NCBI GenBank assembly: GCA_022749755.1
Contig: CM040445.1
Span: 4,485,182-4,549,181, forward strand
Direction of reading: 5' to 3'
Source of the DNA: Azadirachta indica
Taxonomy: Eukaryota; Streptophyta; Magnoliopsida; Sapindales; Meliaceae
Length of the DNA: 64,000 bases
This document shows positions 1 to 9,679 of the stretch, piece after piece. The stretch's first letter is position 1; each line of letters starts with the position of its first letter. The position numbers and the translations under genes are program-made. Below the pieces are notes generated by a model, which saw nothing but the letters and a program-made list of their open reading frames with translations, was not told the origin of the DNA and made no database searches.

Positions 1-81
1 AAGATAGCTCTGCATATAGCTCATACTGTATCATGGAAAATCTGATGTTGATAGATTTTTCTTTTTAATCTTGAATGGTAG

Positions 82-2470
82 ACGAGCAAGGAGTGCAGTC
101 GCTGCTTTCTCCAATCCACTTGTTGTGAACTCTACTCTGGGTATTTTATCTGGCTTTGAGATTCTGCTAGTCTTCCTCTTTATCATATTTCTTGTATGGA
201 CCTATTACGCCCGCATCTCAAATGACTTCAAGAAATTGATGCCAGTCAAATCCTTGAAATTAGATACGTGAGTAATTTTGATGGTATAAAGGCATGATAA
301 GATACTGAGAAGCAAGATTATTTTACTATTATTCATGGCAAAGCTCTATTTCAGATGGCAACTCAAGTACCTAAGAGTGGCAACGCGGTTTGGTTTGCTG
401 GCAGAGGCCTGCCTGGCTTTGCTTCTTCTGCCTGTATTAAGGGGGCTATCCTTGTTTCGGGTACTCGGCATCCAGTTCGAATCATCGGTGAGATACCATA
501 TCTGGCTTGGGACTGCAATGGTATTTTTTGCCACAGTTCATGGAGGAAGCACCTTGTTTGTCTGGGGCACAAGCCATCACATTCAAGATGAGGTATGATT
601 TCCATTTCCTTTTGTTTTCAAAACAAAATTTCCAGTCCATATAAATTATGCAACTTCCTTGACTGACTTTTTTCTTACTTTAAACCAACAGGTTTGGAGA
701 TGGCAGAAAACAGGTCGCATATATCTTGCTGGTGAGATTGCCCTTGTTACAGGATTGGTGATGTGGATCACATCACTTCCTCAAATAAGAAGGAAAAATT
801 TTGAATTCTTCTACTACACACACCATTCGTACACAATCTTCCTAATTTTCTTCATGTTTCATGCTGGTGATCGTCACTTCTATATGGTTTTTGGTGGAAT
901 TTTTCTCTTTGGCCTTGACAAGCTACTTCGTTTGATACAATCAAGACCAGAAACTTGCATTCTTTCAGCACGAGTATTCCCCTGCAAGGCTATAGAACTT
1001 ACTTTGCCAAAAGATCCAAGTAAATTTCCAGCCCTTAGAAAGTTGCCTTTAAGACATATTTTCATGATATGAAAGTTCTCAATTAAGATGTTTTCCTTCC
1101 AATTGCAGGCTTGAAGTTTACTCCAACAAGTATAATATTTATGAAGATACCTATTATTTCCAAATTTCAGTGGCATTCCTTCAGTATAACTTCCAGCTCT
1201 AGCGTCGATGATAATATGATTTCTCTATTAGTCAAATGTGATGGAGAGTGGACAAGTTCTCTCTATCAGATGATACATGCGGAGCTAGATTCAGATGCTG
1301 ATCAGATGAGGTGCATACCTGTAGCAATTGAAGGTCCATATGGACCTGCTACAATGGACTTTCTAAGGTATGATGCTGAAGGCTACATCATGTTATAATT
1401 ACGGTTGCACAGTCCATTGAAATTAAATTTAGAATTTGATCGAGAAATCCATGTTACTAGCACTAATTTGAAGTCTTATACAGATATGACAGCCTCCTCC
1501 TGGTTGCTGGTGGAATTGGGATAACCCCATTTCTGAGCATTTTGCTGGAAATTGGCTCTGCACAAAACAGCAGCAGATATAAATTCCCTCTCAAAGTACA
1601 GCTTATATATGTTACAAAGTCATCCCAAGAAATTTGTCTGTTAAACGCGATATCTTCTATAATCTTGAACCAACCATCTGAGAAATGGCATCTGAAAGTA
1701 AAAGTGTATGTGACTCAAGAAGAGCGGTCCAGTACAACAGTAAGAGAACAACTGAATGACTTATCATTGGTGCAAACTGTTCGTTTTAGCACACAATCAA
1801 AATATGCATTACACGGACTAGAAAGTTTAGTGTGGATGGCTGCACTTGTTGGAATTTCATCTATTGTGTTCCTGATTTTTCTAATTTGCCTCAACCACAT
1901 CTTTGAGCCTTCTGAAAAGAAGGGTCCCTCTGAGAAGCTGGCTGTTCCCTCCGAAAAGAAGGAGTCCAAAGAAAAGACTCCCTCTTGGGTTGCTGATCTA
2001 ATTATATTATCTTCTTTCATAATAGCTATAACAACCAGCTCCTTGGTGGCAATTATTTTGAGATGGAAAAGGCTGAAGAGAGAGATTCCACCTGTCTCCC
2101 AAAACAAAGGCAAAGCCATGGAAACAGAGGGTCCTTTTGAGGAACATGAAATCCATTTTGGAGGAAGGCCTAACTTTGAAGGTAGTATTTTGTTTTCCGT
2201 TTTCCTTAAATTGGTGCAGAATTTGTGTTTCTATGCTTCCAATGTTTTCAGTAGAGGGTGAGTTCTAACGTTATGGTAAATTAAACAGAACTATTCTCCA
2301 AGTTTCCTGACGAAACCGGTGGATCTGATATTGGAGTTTTGGTTTGCGGACCAGAGTCAATGAAAGAGTCTGTAGCATCAATGTGCCAGCATAAGTCACA
2401 ATATTTCGGGATGAATGCCAAAAAGAATAAACCAGGCTTCAATTTCCACTCCCTCAACTTCACACTCTAA
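82..2470 (+). CDS. FRO8: Ferric reduction oxidase 8-like (3' part, six exons; 5' end outside window)
   Basis: Membrane ferric-chelate reductase that moves electrons from NADPH through FAD and haem to Fe(III); the Arabidopsis FRO8 type is assigned to mitochondria. Exons by GT-AG and frame: 82-267, 355-592, 692-1019, 1109-1367, 1484-2181, 2289-2470 (629 aa here; about 95 N-terminal residues lie upstream, and bases 1-81 are intron). Seen in order: hydrophobic segments; a ferric reductase domain with His in YHIWLG, ATVHG, YTHHSY and MFHAGD suitable as haem ligands; an FAD site at HSFSITSS, where the family normally has HPF; the NADPH motif GGIGITPF; a hydrophilic loop rich in PSEK repeats between two further TM segments; and the NADPH-binding VCGPESM near the C-terminus. 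Similarity to FRO8 rather than FRO2 or FRO7 rests on WRWQKTGRIYLAGE and ITSLPQIRRK, recalled from the family. No frame breaks. Convergent with the receptor kinase downstream. Confidence 0.9.
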
Positions 2471-3549
2471 ATCTCCCCATTACTAGTTATTGTACCGCGA
2501 TCCCAGATGAGAGTTTATGGAATTGCTCTTGATGCAACTACAACTGAATAAACTTCAGGTCTCTGATTTCGGCAAGTATATAAGATGCTGGTGAACTACT
2601 TCAATTGAAGAATTTAGAGGGCCTTCTGCATAATATGTTTTGAACTTGATATGCATTTTATAGTATTTACCGTTGTACAAAACTCGTCTGAATCTCATAT
2701 ATTTAAGAATTACAGGGATCCAATAAAGGAAATGTCAGCATCAACTTTTTCTAATGATGAGATAGCACATTATTTCATATGGCTCTAATCCTGACCCTCG
2801 GCTTTTGGCGTAGGGTAAATCTGGCACGAGGTATGAATGGTCCAGCGCATTCATGCGACTAGCTATGCGGGGCAGGGCAGATTTGGCTGCCTCTTTGGAC
2901 ATTCTAGTCTCTTCCCCCTCCACTACAAAATGGGTCTAGCTCTAGCCTCATTCAAGCACGACAACTGCTTCTGATTCATTCAACTTTTCCAAAAGTCAGA
3001 TTCACATTCCAGTTGGCCGCACCTATCATTTCTTGAAACTTCCTCACGAAAAATCACTGAAATTAAAACATTTTGCAAACTAGATAAACATCCAACTTAC
3101 CACTAATATGTCATTATGAAGTCTATACGACTAGATTGGTTTGGCAACCAAATATTTTTTCATATCATAATAAAGTCCCTTCCCTTCTCTATGTTTGACA
3201 ATTTCCAACCCATCCAAAGCTATCCTACATGCCTTTTCTCCTCGCCAATGGCCATGTGTATCATACACCTTATCATCAATATTATATAATCTAATAACAA
3301 CAGGTGCATGAACCACAGATTTATCTCAAATTCTGGGCTGTAGCAGGCCCAATTAACAATTCTCAATTTGCGCATTTAATTACAAAACGGATTAAAAAAT
3401 AAGAATAAGAATAAACAACGCATTGTTAAAAAAAAAAATCAATCGGAGTGGTAGCCAAAAAGTCAATAAGCATATTCCATAACCGTTCACCAAAAATATC
3501 ATCTGAACAAAAAAAAAAAAAAAAAAAAACAAAGTATTCACACCGTGAC
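2471..3549. other. Intergenic, convergent 3' ends of FRO8 and the receptor kinase
   Basis: Holds the 3' UTRs of two convergent genes. A minus-strand open stretch at 3131-3325 reads codon-like (it includes APVVIRLYN and HWRGEKACRIAL) but has an upstream TGA, no recognisable domain and no convincing partner exon, so it is not called a gene. A homopolymer A tract lies at about 3511-3529. Nothing else seen. Confidence 0.6.
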
Positions 3550-5553
3550 TTATGCTTGGAGTGGTGCCTCCTCTCTAAAATCTCCACCACCCTCATTATC
3601 GCTGCCACCATTGCGATCACCGTTATCACCGCCACGGGCCAACTCTCCCAGCATCTCCTTAGGCGTTGCGGCCGCCTCCTCGCCAACTAAAACAGCCACC
3701 ACCTCCTTCATGCTAGGCCTTCTTGTTGGATCAGGATGACAACAAGCCAACCCAAGCTTCAACACCAATTCCATCTCTTCCACCTCAAACTCTTGTCTAA
3801 TTCTCTCATCCGCAGCGTCACAAATCTTCCCCTGACCGTACAAGTCCCTCACCAAGTCAATGAGCACGGCCTCGTCTTCATTCTGCAAAGACATATCTAT
3901 CGGCCTTCTTCCACACGCGACCTCCAAAATCACCACCCCGAAACTGTACACATCACTTGCTGACGTGGGAGCGGATACCGTTGCTAGCTCAGGTGCTAAG
4001 TAGCCTAACGTGCCGACTACTCTGGTCGTGTTAGGTACTTCACCTTGTTGGTATAGTTTTGCAAGCCCGAAATCTCCGAGTCTACCCCTCATTTCGGAGT
4101 CGAGTAAAATGTTACCGGACTTTATATCTCTGTGGAGTACTACTTGGTCCCACCCATGGTGGAGATAGTTCAGTCCTTGGGCCACGTCGGCCAGGATTTG
4201 GCGGCGTTGTTTCCAGCCCAAGAGTTTCTTCGGTTTGTCGAAAATCCAGTTGTTGAGGCTGCCCTTGGGCATGTAATCATAAACAAGCATCAATTCGTTG
4301 CTTTTTCTGCACCAGCCTCGCATTTGGACAAGGTTTTTGTGTTGGAGCCTGCCCATGCTGGAGATTTCTGCCATGAATTCTTTTAAACCTTGTTTGGAGT
4401 CGTGGTTCACACACTTTACAGCTATTTCCGTGTTGTTAGGGAGAGTTCCTTTGTATACTCTTCCAAATCCGCCTGAACCAAGAAGTTCGTCATCAGAGAA
4501 TCCTTTAGTAGCTTTGCTTAGTTCTTCGTAAGAGAATCTATGAGGCCAGTACTCAAGCTCCCAGTCTTCAATCTCTTCCTCTTCTTGCTGTTTCAACTTG
4601 TGCTTTCGCCAAAACCAGTAACCTATTGATGCACAACAAATTATAACAAAAACAACACAACCAATTACAATCCCAGCTATAGCTCCAGTTGATAACGCAG
4701 ACGAAGATTGTGGCAAGAAAATTGGCAAATTAGTAGTGTTAATCTCTCTGGCAACCCCTGTGTCACTCAAGCTCCAAGCGAGAACTCTCTGTGGCTCTAC
4801 CCAATTAGTCTTGGACGCAGAAAACCCAACATACATCTCATTAGAAACATAATTAGCAATTGTCGGATCTTTAAAATTAAGCGTAGGCCTGGACGGCTTA
4901 GACACACCAATAGGTGCTACTGAAACATTGATCTCAAAATTTCTACCATCAAAATCAATCCAAGCATGAATATTCTGCCCATTCTTCATACTAACCGGCA
5001 CAAAGGACTCGTTACTAGAAGAACTATAGTACCCAGCAGAAGCAGTCTTGGCAGATTCAATATTGTTCAGATCAATTCCGATATGATTATCATCTGGGTC
5101 ATTAAATTCCGGGTTTCGCCCCGTATCGAATTCAACGGCCAAAAGTGGAGCTATAGTTTGAACAGTTGCGTTTGTAAAAAGACCAAAATATTGACTGGCA
5201 AGAGCACCAGGAGGAGACGTGAAGTTGGTAAGAGCAAAGCAAAGACCAAAGCCCGGACTTGATGCGATCTCCGGCAACACCGAGAAGACAAATGAAGTTG
5301 AAAAAGAAGAAATATCAGTAGAATTTGCGCCGGATTTCATGGTAAGTTTTGTCGGGTAATAAGCTCGTCCGTAAGAGAACTGATTCGAGTCATTGTTGAG
5401 CCTGACCACGGACGAGTCAACTCGGGCGTCGTTGATGAGGATAAGGTCGGTTCCATTAGTGATGCTACTAAAGGAATTGTAAAGAAAGTCTACAGCTAAA
5501 CAGGGAAAGATAGAGAAGCTGATGATGAGAAACGAAAAGAAGATGTGTTTCAT
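3550..5553 (-). CDS. LECRKS1: L-type lectin-domain receptor kinase, S.1 type
   Basis: Plasma-membrane receptor kinase of 667 aa, intronless as is usual for this family. A signal peptide (about residues 1-20) precedes a legume-lectin ectodomain (about 21-265: VDFLYNSF start, SFVFSVLPE, AVEFDTGRNPEF with the acidic metal-binding positions). A TM segment follows at about 292-316 (AIAGIVIGCVVFVIICCASI), then the juxtamembrane EDWELEYWPHRFSYEEL and a kinase domain from about 350. The kinase has all catalytic motifs: GSGGFGRVYKG, the lysine in IAVKCV, HRDIKSGN (an RD kinase), DFGLAK and GTLGYLAPE. The juxtamembrane and kinase sequence matches what I recall of Arabidopsis LecRK-S.1 rather than S.4 or clade VIII. 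The C-terminal tail is Gly/Asp-rich. Ligand unknown; members of the family act in cell-wall and immune signalling. The start is the ATG whose product opens with the signal peptide. Confidence 0.9.
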   Translation of the reverse strand: MKHIFFSFLIISFSIFPCLAVDFLYNSFSSITNGTDLILINDARVDSSVVRLNNDSNQFSYGRAYYPTKLTMKSGANSTDISSFSTSFVFSVLPEIASSPGFGLCFALTNFTSPPGALASQYFGLFTNATVQTIAPLLAVEFDTGRNPEFNDPDDNHIGIDLNNIESAKTASAGYYSSSSNESFVPVSMKNGQNIHAWIDFDGRNFEINVSVAPIGVSKPSRPTLNFKDPTIANYVSNEMYVGFSASKTNWVEPQRVLAWSLSDTGVAREINTTNLPIFLPQSSSALSTGAIAGIVIGCVVFVIICCASIGYWFWRKHKLKQQEEEEIEDWELEYWPHRFSYEELSKATKGFSDDELLGSGGFGRVYKGTLPNNTEIAVKCVNHDSKQGLKEFMAEISSMGRLQHKNLVQMRGWCRKSNELMLVYDYMPKGSLNNWIFDKPKKLLGWKQRRQILADVAQGLNYLHHGWDQVVLHRDIKSGNILLDSEMRGRLGDFGLAKLYQQGEVPNTTRVVGTLGYLAPELATVSAPTSASDVYSFGVVILEVACGRRPIDMSLQNEDEAVLIDLVRDLYGQGKICDAADERIRQEFEVEEMELVLKLGLACCHPDPTRRPSMKEVVAVLVGEEAAATPKEMLGELARGGDNGDRNGGSDNEGGGDFREEAPLQA

Positions 5554-6274
5554 CGTCTATAGAGATTCTGGTTGAGGGCGGAGAAGCCGCCGGCGTGAAG
5601 AGGAAGAGAGTTGTTCGTTGAAGGGATGCGAGATTGGAAGTATGATTTGGTCAAGAGAATTAGGGGTACAGGATATAGATTGATACTGCGAGGACAGCTT
5701 CTTTAGGGTCGGAACCGTACAGCCCCTGGTCCAAGTACACTCTTTCTGTTTGTTTGGTATTAAATTTTATGGTTCAGATTAGTTATATACTTTATGTAAT
5801 TATTGAGATAAATAACAAATAAAAATGATTTGAGGTTGTATAATTTGATTTTTCTTTAGGATTTGATGGATTGATGCTGTAGCTCAAGTATATGTTCATT
5901 TTTTCTTTGGTCTTGTTCTGCCTTTCTTAGGTATTGAAACTTTTATTTTGAAAACCAACATATTTTTAACTACGAATATAGACCGCTAATCCTAGAAGAA
6001 AGATGAATGCATTGTGTTAAAATGCATGAAAACCGTACAAATATAACCAAGTAAATGGTTATTGGGTCAAATTCATAACTTCTTCCCATCGACTGCATTT
6101 AATGTTCAAGTATCCCACTGCCAACGTTTCTGCAGGGTGTCAACAAAAAAACGATTTCCATATTTAATATTTGATGAAAATTCAAAATTTTATACTCAGC
6201 TGACATTTCGACTGGAACCTATAAACAAGATAAAATTACTTTCTATAATATTAAAAGAGAATGTAACTCAAGTA
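5554..6274. other. Intergenic, LecRK upstream region and spacer to the tRNA
   Basis: The 5' leader and promoter of the minus-strand receptor kinase should lie in about 5554-5900. The remainder is AT-rich with no coding sequence. No unambiguous TATA box could be chosen. Confidence 0.5.
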
Positions 6275-6347
6275 GGGGATGTAGCTCAAATGGTAGAGCG
6301 CTCGCTTTGCATGCGAGAGGCACGGGGTTCGATCCCCCGCATCTCCA
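6275..6347 (+). tRNA. tRNA-Ala, anticodon UGC
   Basis: A 73-base cloverleaf with no intron. The acceptor stem GGGGATG pairs with CATCTCC (one G-T), followed by discriminator A. The D-arm contains TAGCTCAAATGGTAGAGC. The anticodon stem CTCGC/GCGAG encloses loop TTTGCAT, so the anticodon is TGC (6308-6310). The T-arm GGTTCGATC loop provides the B box. A CAA motif just upstream (6268-6270) is typical of plant Pol III tRNA genes. The first run of four T downstream is at 6373-6376, about 26 bases after the gene, so the primary transcript would have a fairly long trailer. Confidence 0.97.
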
Positions 6348-8969
6348 AATAATGTTACTTTGTCACTTACTATTTTAACTCAAAACGACAGTCTTAATTC
6401 TTTTTTAATTTTATACAGCCAGCTATACTCAAAACGACAGTCTGATACCGAATGTTAGGTCTTTTTGGGCTGGACCTAATCAGCAGCCCAAGTTTAACAT
6501 TTGTCAAACTTAACCCATTCTATACGGTCATTTATATACAATCACATCACATGCAGAGTCTGACAATTTTGAATTATCTACAATTTTCTTTTCATCAATT
6601 GTAGAATTTTAAATAAAATTTTAATCAATATTCGACAATATACATATATTTTGGGCATTTATGGAAGAATTTTCAATAAAAGTCTCAATCAGCACCCTTA
6701 AAACAACACGAGGCATTAGTTCAAACGAGAACGAGAGTCATATCCACCGTCTTACAGTATGACTCTCAATCCCTGTAGTTTTAAGTCATAGACAGACTTA
6801 AAAGTATATAATGTTATTTTCGCAAGCAACACGACCATGTGCTCCTCCTCCATTATCATCTCCTTCTTTCACCTTATAAAATGGAATCCGGCATCCCCCA
6901 CTACGTCTGTCATTTTCTGCATACAAAACGACACCACTTTGAGCAGACTAAGCATGACCACGAATAAGACCCCGTGAATGACGTTGGCTCCTCTCCTCTA
7001 GGTAACCCATTTTACAAAGAATCTTAACCGATACTAAGATAACACCCCTCCACGTGCCCGCTTCTGCTGCGTATGCCTCCACGTGTTAGTGCAACAATCA
7101 TATTTTATCTCTAATGCCCCGAGGAACCGCTGCATAATCCGCCAGGTGTATTCTTGGGAACAGTTTCATGTTCTGTTTTTACCTTACAGACCAAAACATT
7201 CCGGCAACCGATAGACGAGAGGCAGTGGATATGTGAACTCACGTATTAATATAATTGGAAAACAAATTGAATTAGTATGTCCCGTGCGTTCTTTGATTCC
7301 AGACAAACCCTCCTTCACGTACATACATATATATTGGTATTTTTGTAACAATAATAAATTAATTTATTGAATGACGGGGGTGGCGCCATCTACAGTTTTG
7401 CCAACAACATTATTAAATTAACAAACCCCGCAAATTATGAAACTAAACATAATCATGCATCTTTTATTTTTATTTTTGGTATAAAAATAAAAATATTTGG
7501 TTGGTGCGATTTTTTTAGAAACGATGGGGATAAGAAATTGGTTAGTTTAATTTGCTACAACACGCAAAATACGCGAAACAATTAAAATGTTCATGCATAT
7601 GTAAATAATTTATTTGGAACTGTTGACAAAGTAACAAACGAAAATGGGTTTGCATTAAATTTGTTCCTCTTACGTGGAAGTCTATAAGAGGTAGGATTAA
7701 GATTTTTGATGAAATTAGTGATCATTTATTTAGTTATAAAAATATCCCAAATCAAATCTTCAATCAATATAATGTGATAAAAAAGATTATCTTCGTAATT
7801 GATGGTGAAAGAGAAAGAGTACAGTCATTTTCGCAAAATCAGTTAATTCATAATTAATTTGCTTAAATAATACGGGATTAGCCGCTCAAATTTGGACCCA
7901 TGTCCAAGTGCCGTCTCGAGGATTACAAACGAAATCCCTTTTACTTCTCCAACAAGTGTTCTAACTCGGGACGGCTTTTATGAGAGTAGGGTCACCTGTC
8001 TTTCTAGTTAATACAATTCATGAATTTGATCAAATCTTTGCTAATTCTGGATTCTTTTCAAATTCACGGTTTAGTATGTGGGGTCTGGTACATTTCAATG
8101 AAACAGTGGAATCAGATTTTATTCGAATATGATTTAGGAACAGAAACTTTGCTTCTCTTTTTAGTTTTTTCGAATAATTATAACAACGCCATAAAGGACA
8201 ACATGAACCTTATTGATAACATGGGTCGAACCTAACAATTAACACCGCTAAGGGAAGAGAATCTTTACCAGGCATTTGTGCCTCGTTGAAATTATGTCAT
8301 CTTTGTACCTTCCATAAAATTTTAATTAACTTCCTCTTTATTCTTAAATTAAAAACCAATAAATAACTAAATTTGAATGACAAGAAGACTAAAAGTTGCG
8401 ATAACATATTAAACCATTTATTGCAATGCAACACCAGATGCTTCTAAGATTTTTTGCTTTTTCTATAATTTTCTTAATTTTTTTTTTCTATAATCTAATT
8501 ATTTTCATGCGTGTCCATGTTATTTGGTTTTTATTCGTTTTGAATATCGTATTTATGAAGGGAATTGCTCTTATTGGAACAACCAAGAGGAAAGGCACGT
8601 GGGGCGCGTCGTCCGTGGCCCACTTCCCGAAGCCCCCCTTGATTGCACAATCGGGACCCCACTCTCAATCCCTAAGCCCCTTCCTCTCAACCAAGTTACC
8701 AAGAATTTAAATAATTAACTAATTTTTTTTTTTTTAAAAAAAATGAGAAGATTCCGAATATTAAACAACTTCCTCATTGCGCGTGGGCCCCACATTGACG
8801 TCATCAGCCCTACTTTCCTCCTATAAATAACCGACAGATTTACCTCCATAAGGTTTCAAGTCTCAAACAAACATCTCTACTCTCTTTCTCTTTTACGCTT
8901 GCCCCCCAACTCTCTCCCAACAAGAGCTCGAATCTCGAACTCTTCATTTACGCTTCAGAACAAACAAAC
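6348..8969. other. Intergenic, AT-rich, with PB1-gene promoter at its end
   Basis: No coding sequence recognised. A 17-base direct repeat (ACTCAAAACGACAGTCT) occurs at 6378-6394 and 6427-6443. Two CCACGTG G-boxes lie at about 7050-7056 and 7079-7085, and one CACGTGG at 8596-8602. The last 200 bases form the promoter of the PB1 gene. Confidence 0.6.
8783..8829 (+). promoter_or_regulatory. Core promoter of PB1 gene: TCP palindrome, TGACGTCA, TATA box
   Basis: GTGGGCCCCAC at 8783-8793 is a perfect match to the class I TCP consensus and overlaps a TGGGCC site II-type element. TGACGTCA at 8796-8803 is the palindromic bZIP (C-box/TGA) site. TATAAATA at 8822-8829 is a canonical TATA box about 140 bases before the ATG at 8970. 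Spacing and order are what a plant Pol II promoter would show; factor binding is inference. Confidence 0.7.
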
Positions 8970-9679
8970 ATGGTTGGAGAGACTGACGTGAAGAATAACT
9001 CGGAAACTTTGAAGTTTCTGTGCAGTTACGGTGGCAAGATTCTCCCTCGTTCAACCGACGGCAAGCTTCGTTACGTCGGCGGTATCACCAGAGTCTTCTC
9101 CGTTGTCGTTCTATATCTTTTGCAGGTTAGTTATTTTTGCACTCCTTTTTAAATTTTTGTTTCGAAATTATTTTATTATTTAGACAGTAAGTTCTAAGTC
9201 GTTATTTATTTGTTACAGAGCTTATGATAAAATTAGGAGAATTCTGTGGATTTTCCGTGACGTTGAGGTGTCAGTTACCAAACGGAGATTTGGAAACCCT
9301 AATTTCGATCAAATCAGATGATGATTTGGCTAATCTCGTCGAAGAATATGATCGCGCCTCGCCTAATTCGAAGATCAGAGCAATTTTAACGCCTCCAGCA
9401 TTGCTCAAACAAGTATCGCCTCCTCCGAGCATGGATTTACCCGCAAGCAAACAGTTGTTAACAGCTGTTGATCATCGCCCCCGTTCTCGTCCTTCTTCGC
9501 CTCCGGCGTTCGGATATCCCGTCTCCCCAGCCAAACACGCCGTCCGTATCTCTGGTTCGCTTCCTTCTTCGCCGCCATATGGATACCCTGTCTCCGGCAA
9601 AGTCTGCTATTATCCCCGCCATATGCAAGGAAACCCTAGGTCTTTGTGTTGTGGTCCTTACAAGAACTACTGGCATTGA
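8970..9679 (+). CDS. Small PB1 (octicosapeptide/Phox/Bem1p) domain protein, with one-base deletion in exon 1
   Basis: Exons 8970-9125 and 9221-9679 give 204 aa. The N-terminal PB1 domain is clear (KFLCSYGGKILPR, LRYVGGITRV, then LMIKLGEFCG, and the acidic OPCA-like SIKSDDDLANLVEEYD). A Pro/Ser-rich tail follows (RPSSPPAFGYPVSP) and the C-terminus is CCGPYKNYWH. PB1 domains mediate protein-protein oligomerisation; no catalytic role is expected. Odd point: the residues before the intron read VVVLYLLQ, but the next frame reads RSISFAE, the family-typical sequence. This indicates one base lost near 9105. The intron ends in AGAG, and using the distal AG (exon from 9221) removes two more bases, so the frame is regained. 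Without the deletion the exon would start at 9219 and give 205 aa. Start chosen from the TATA spacing and the domain position. Confidence 0.8.

Noticed and set aside
6378..6443. Two 17-base repeats after the tRNA as part of an array
   Set aside because: Only two copies with no regular spacing; too little for a CRISPR or satellite array.
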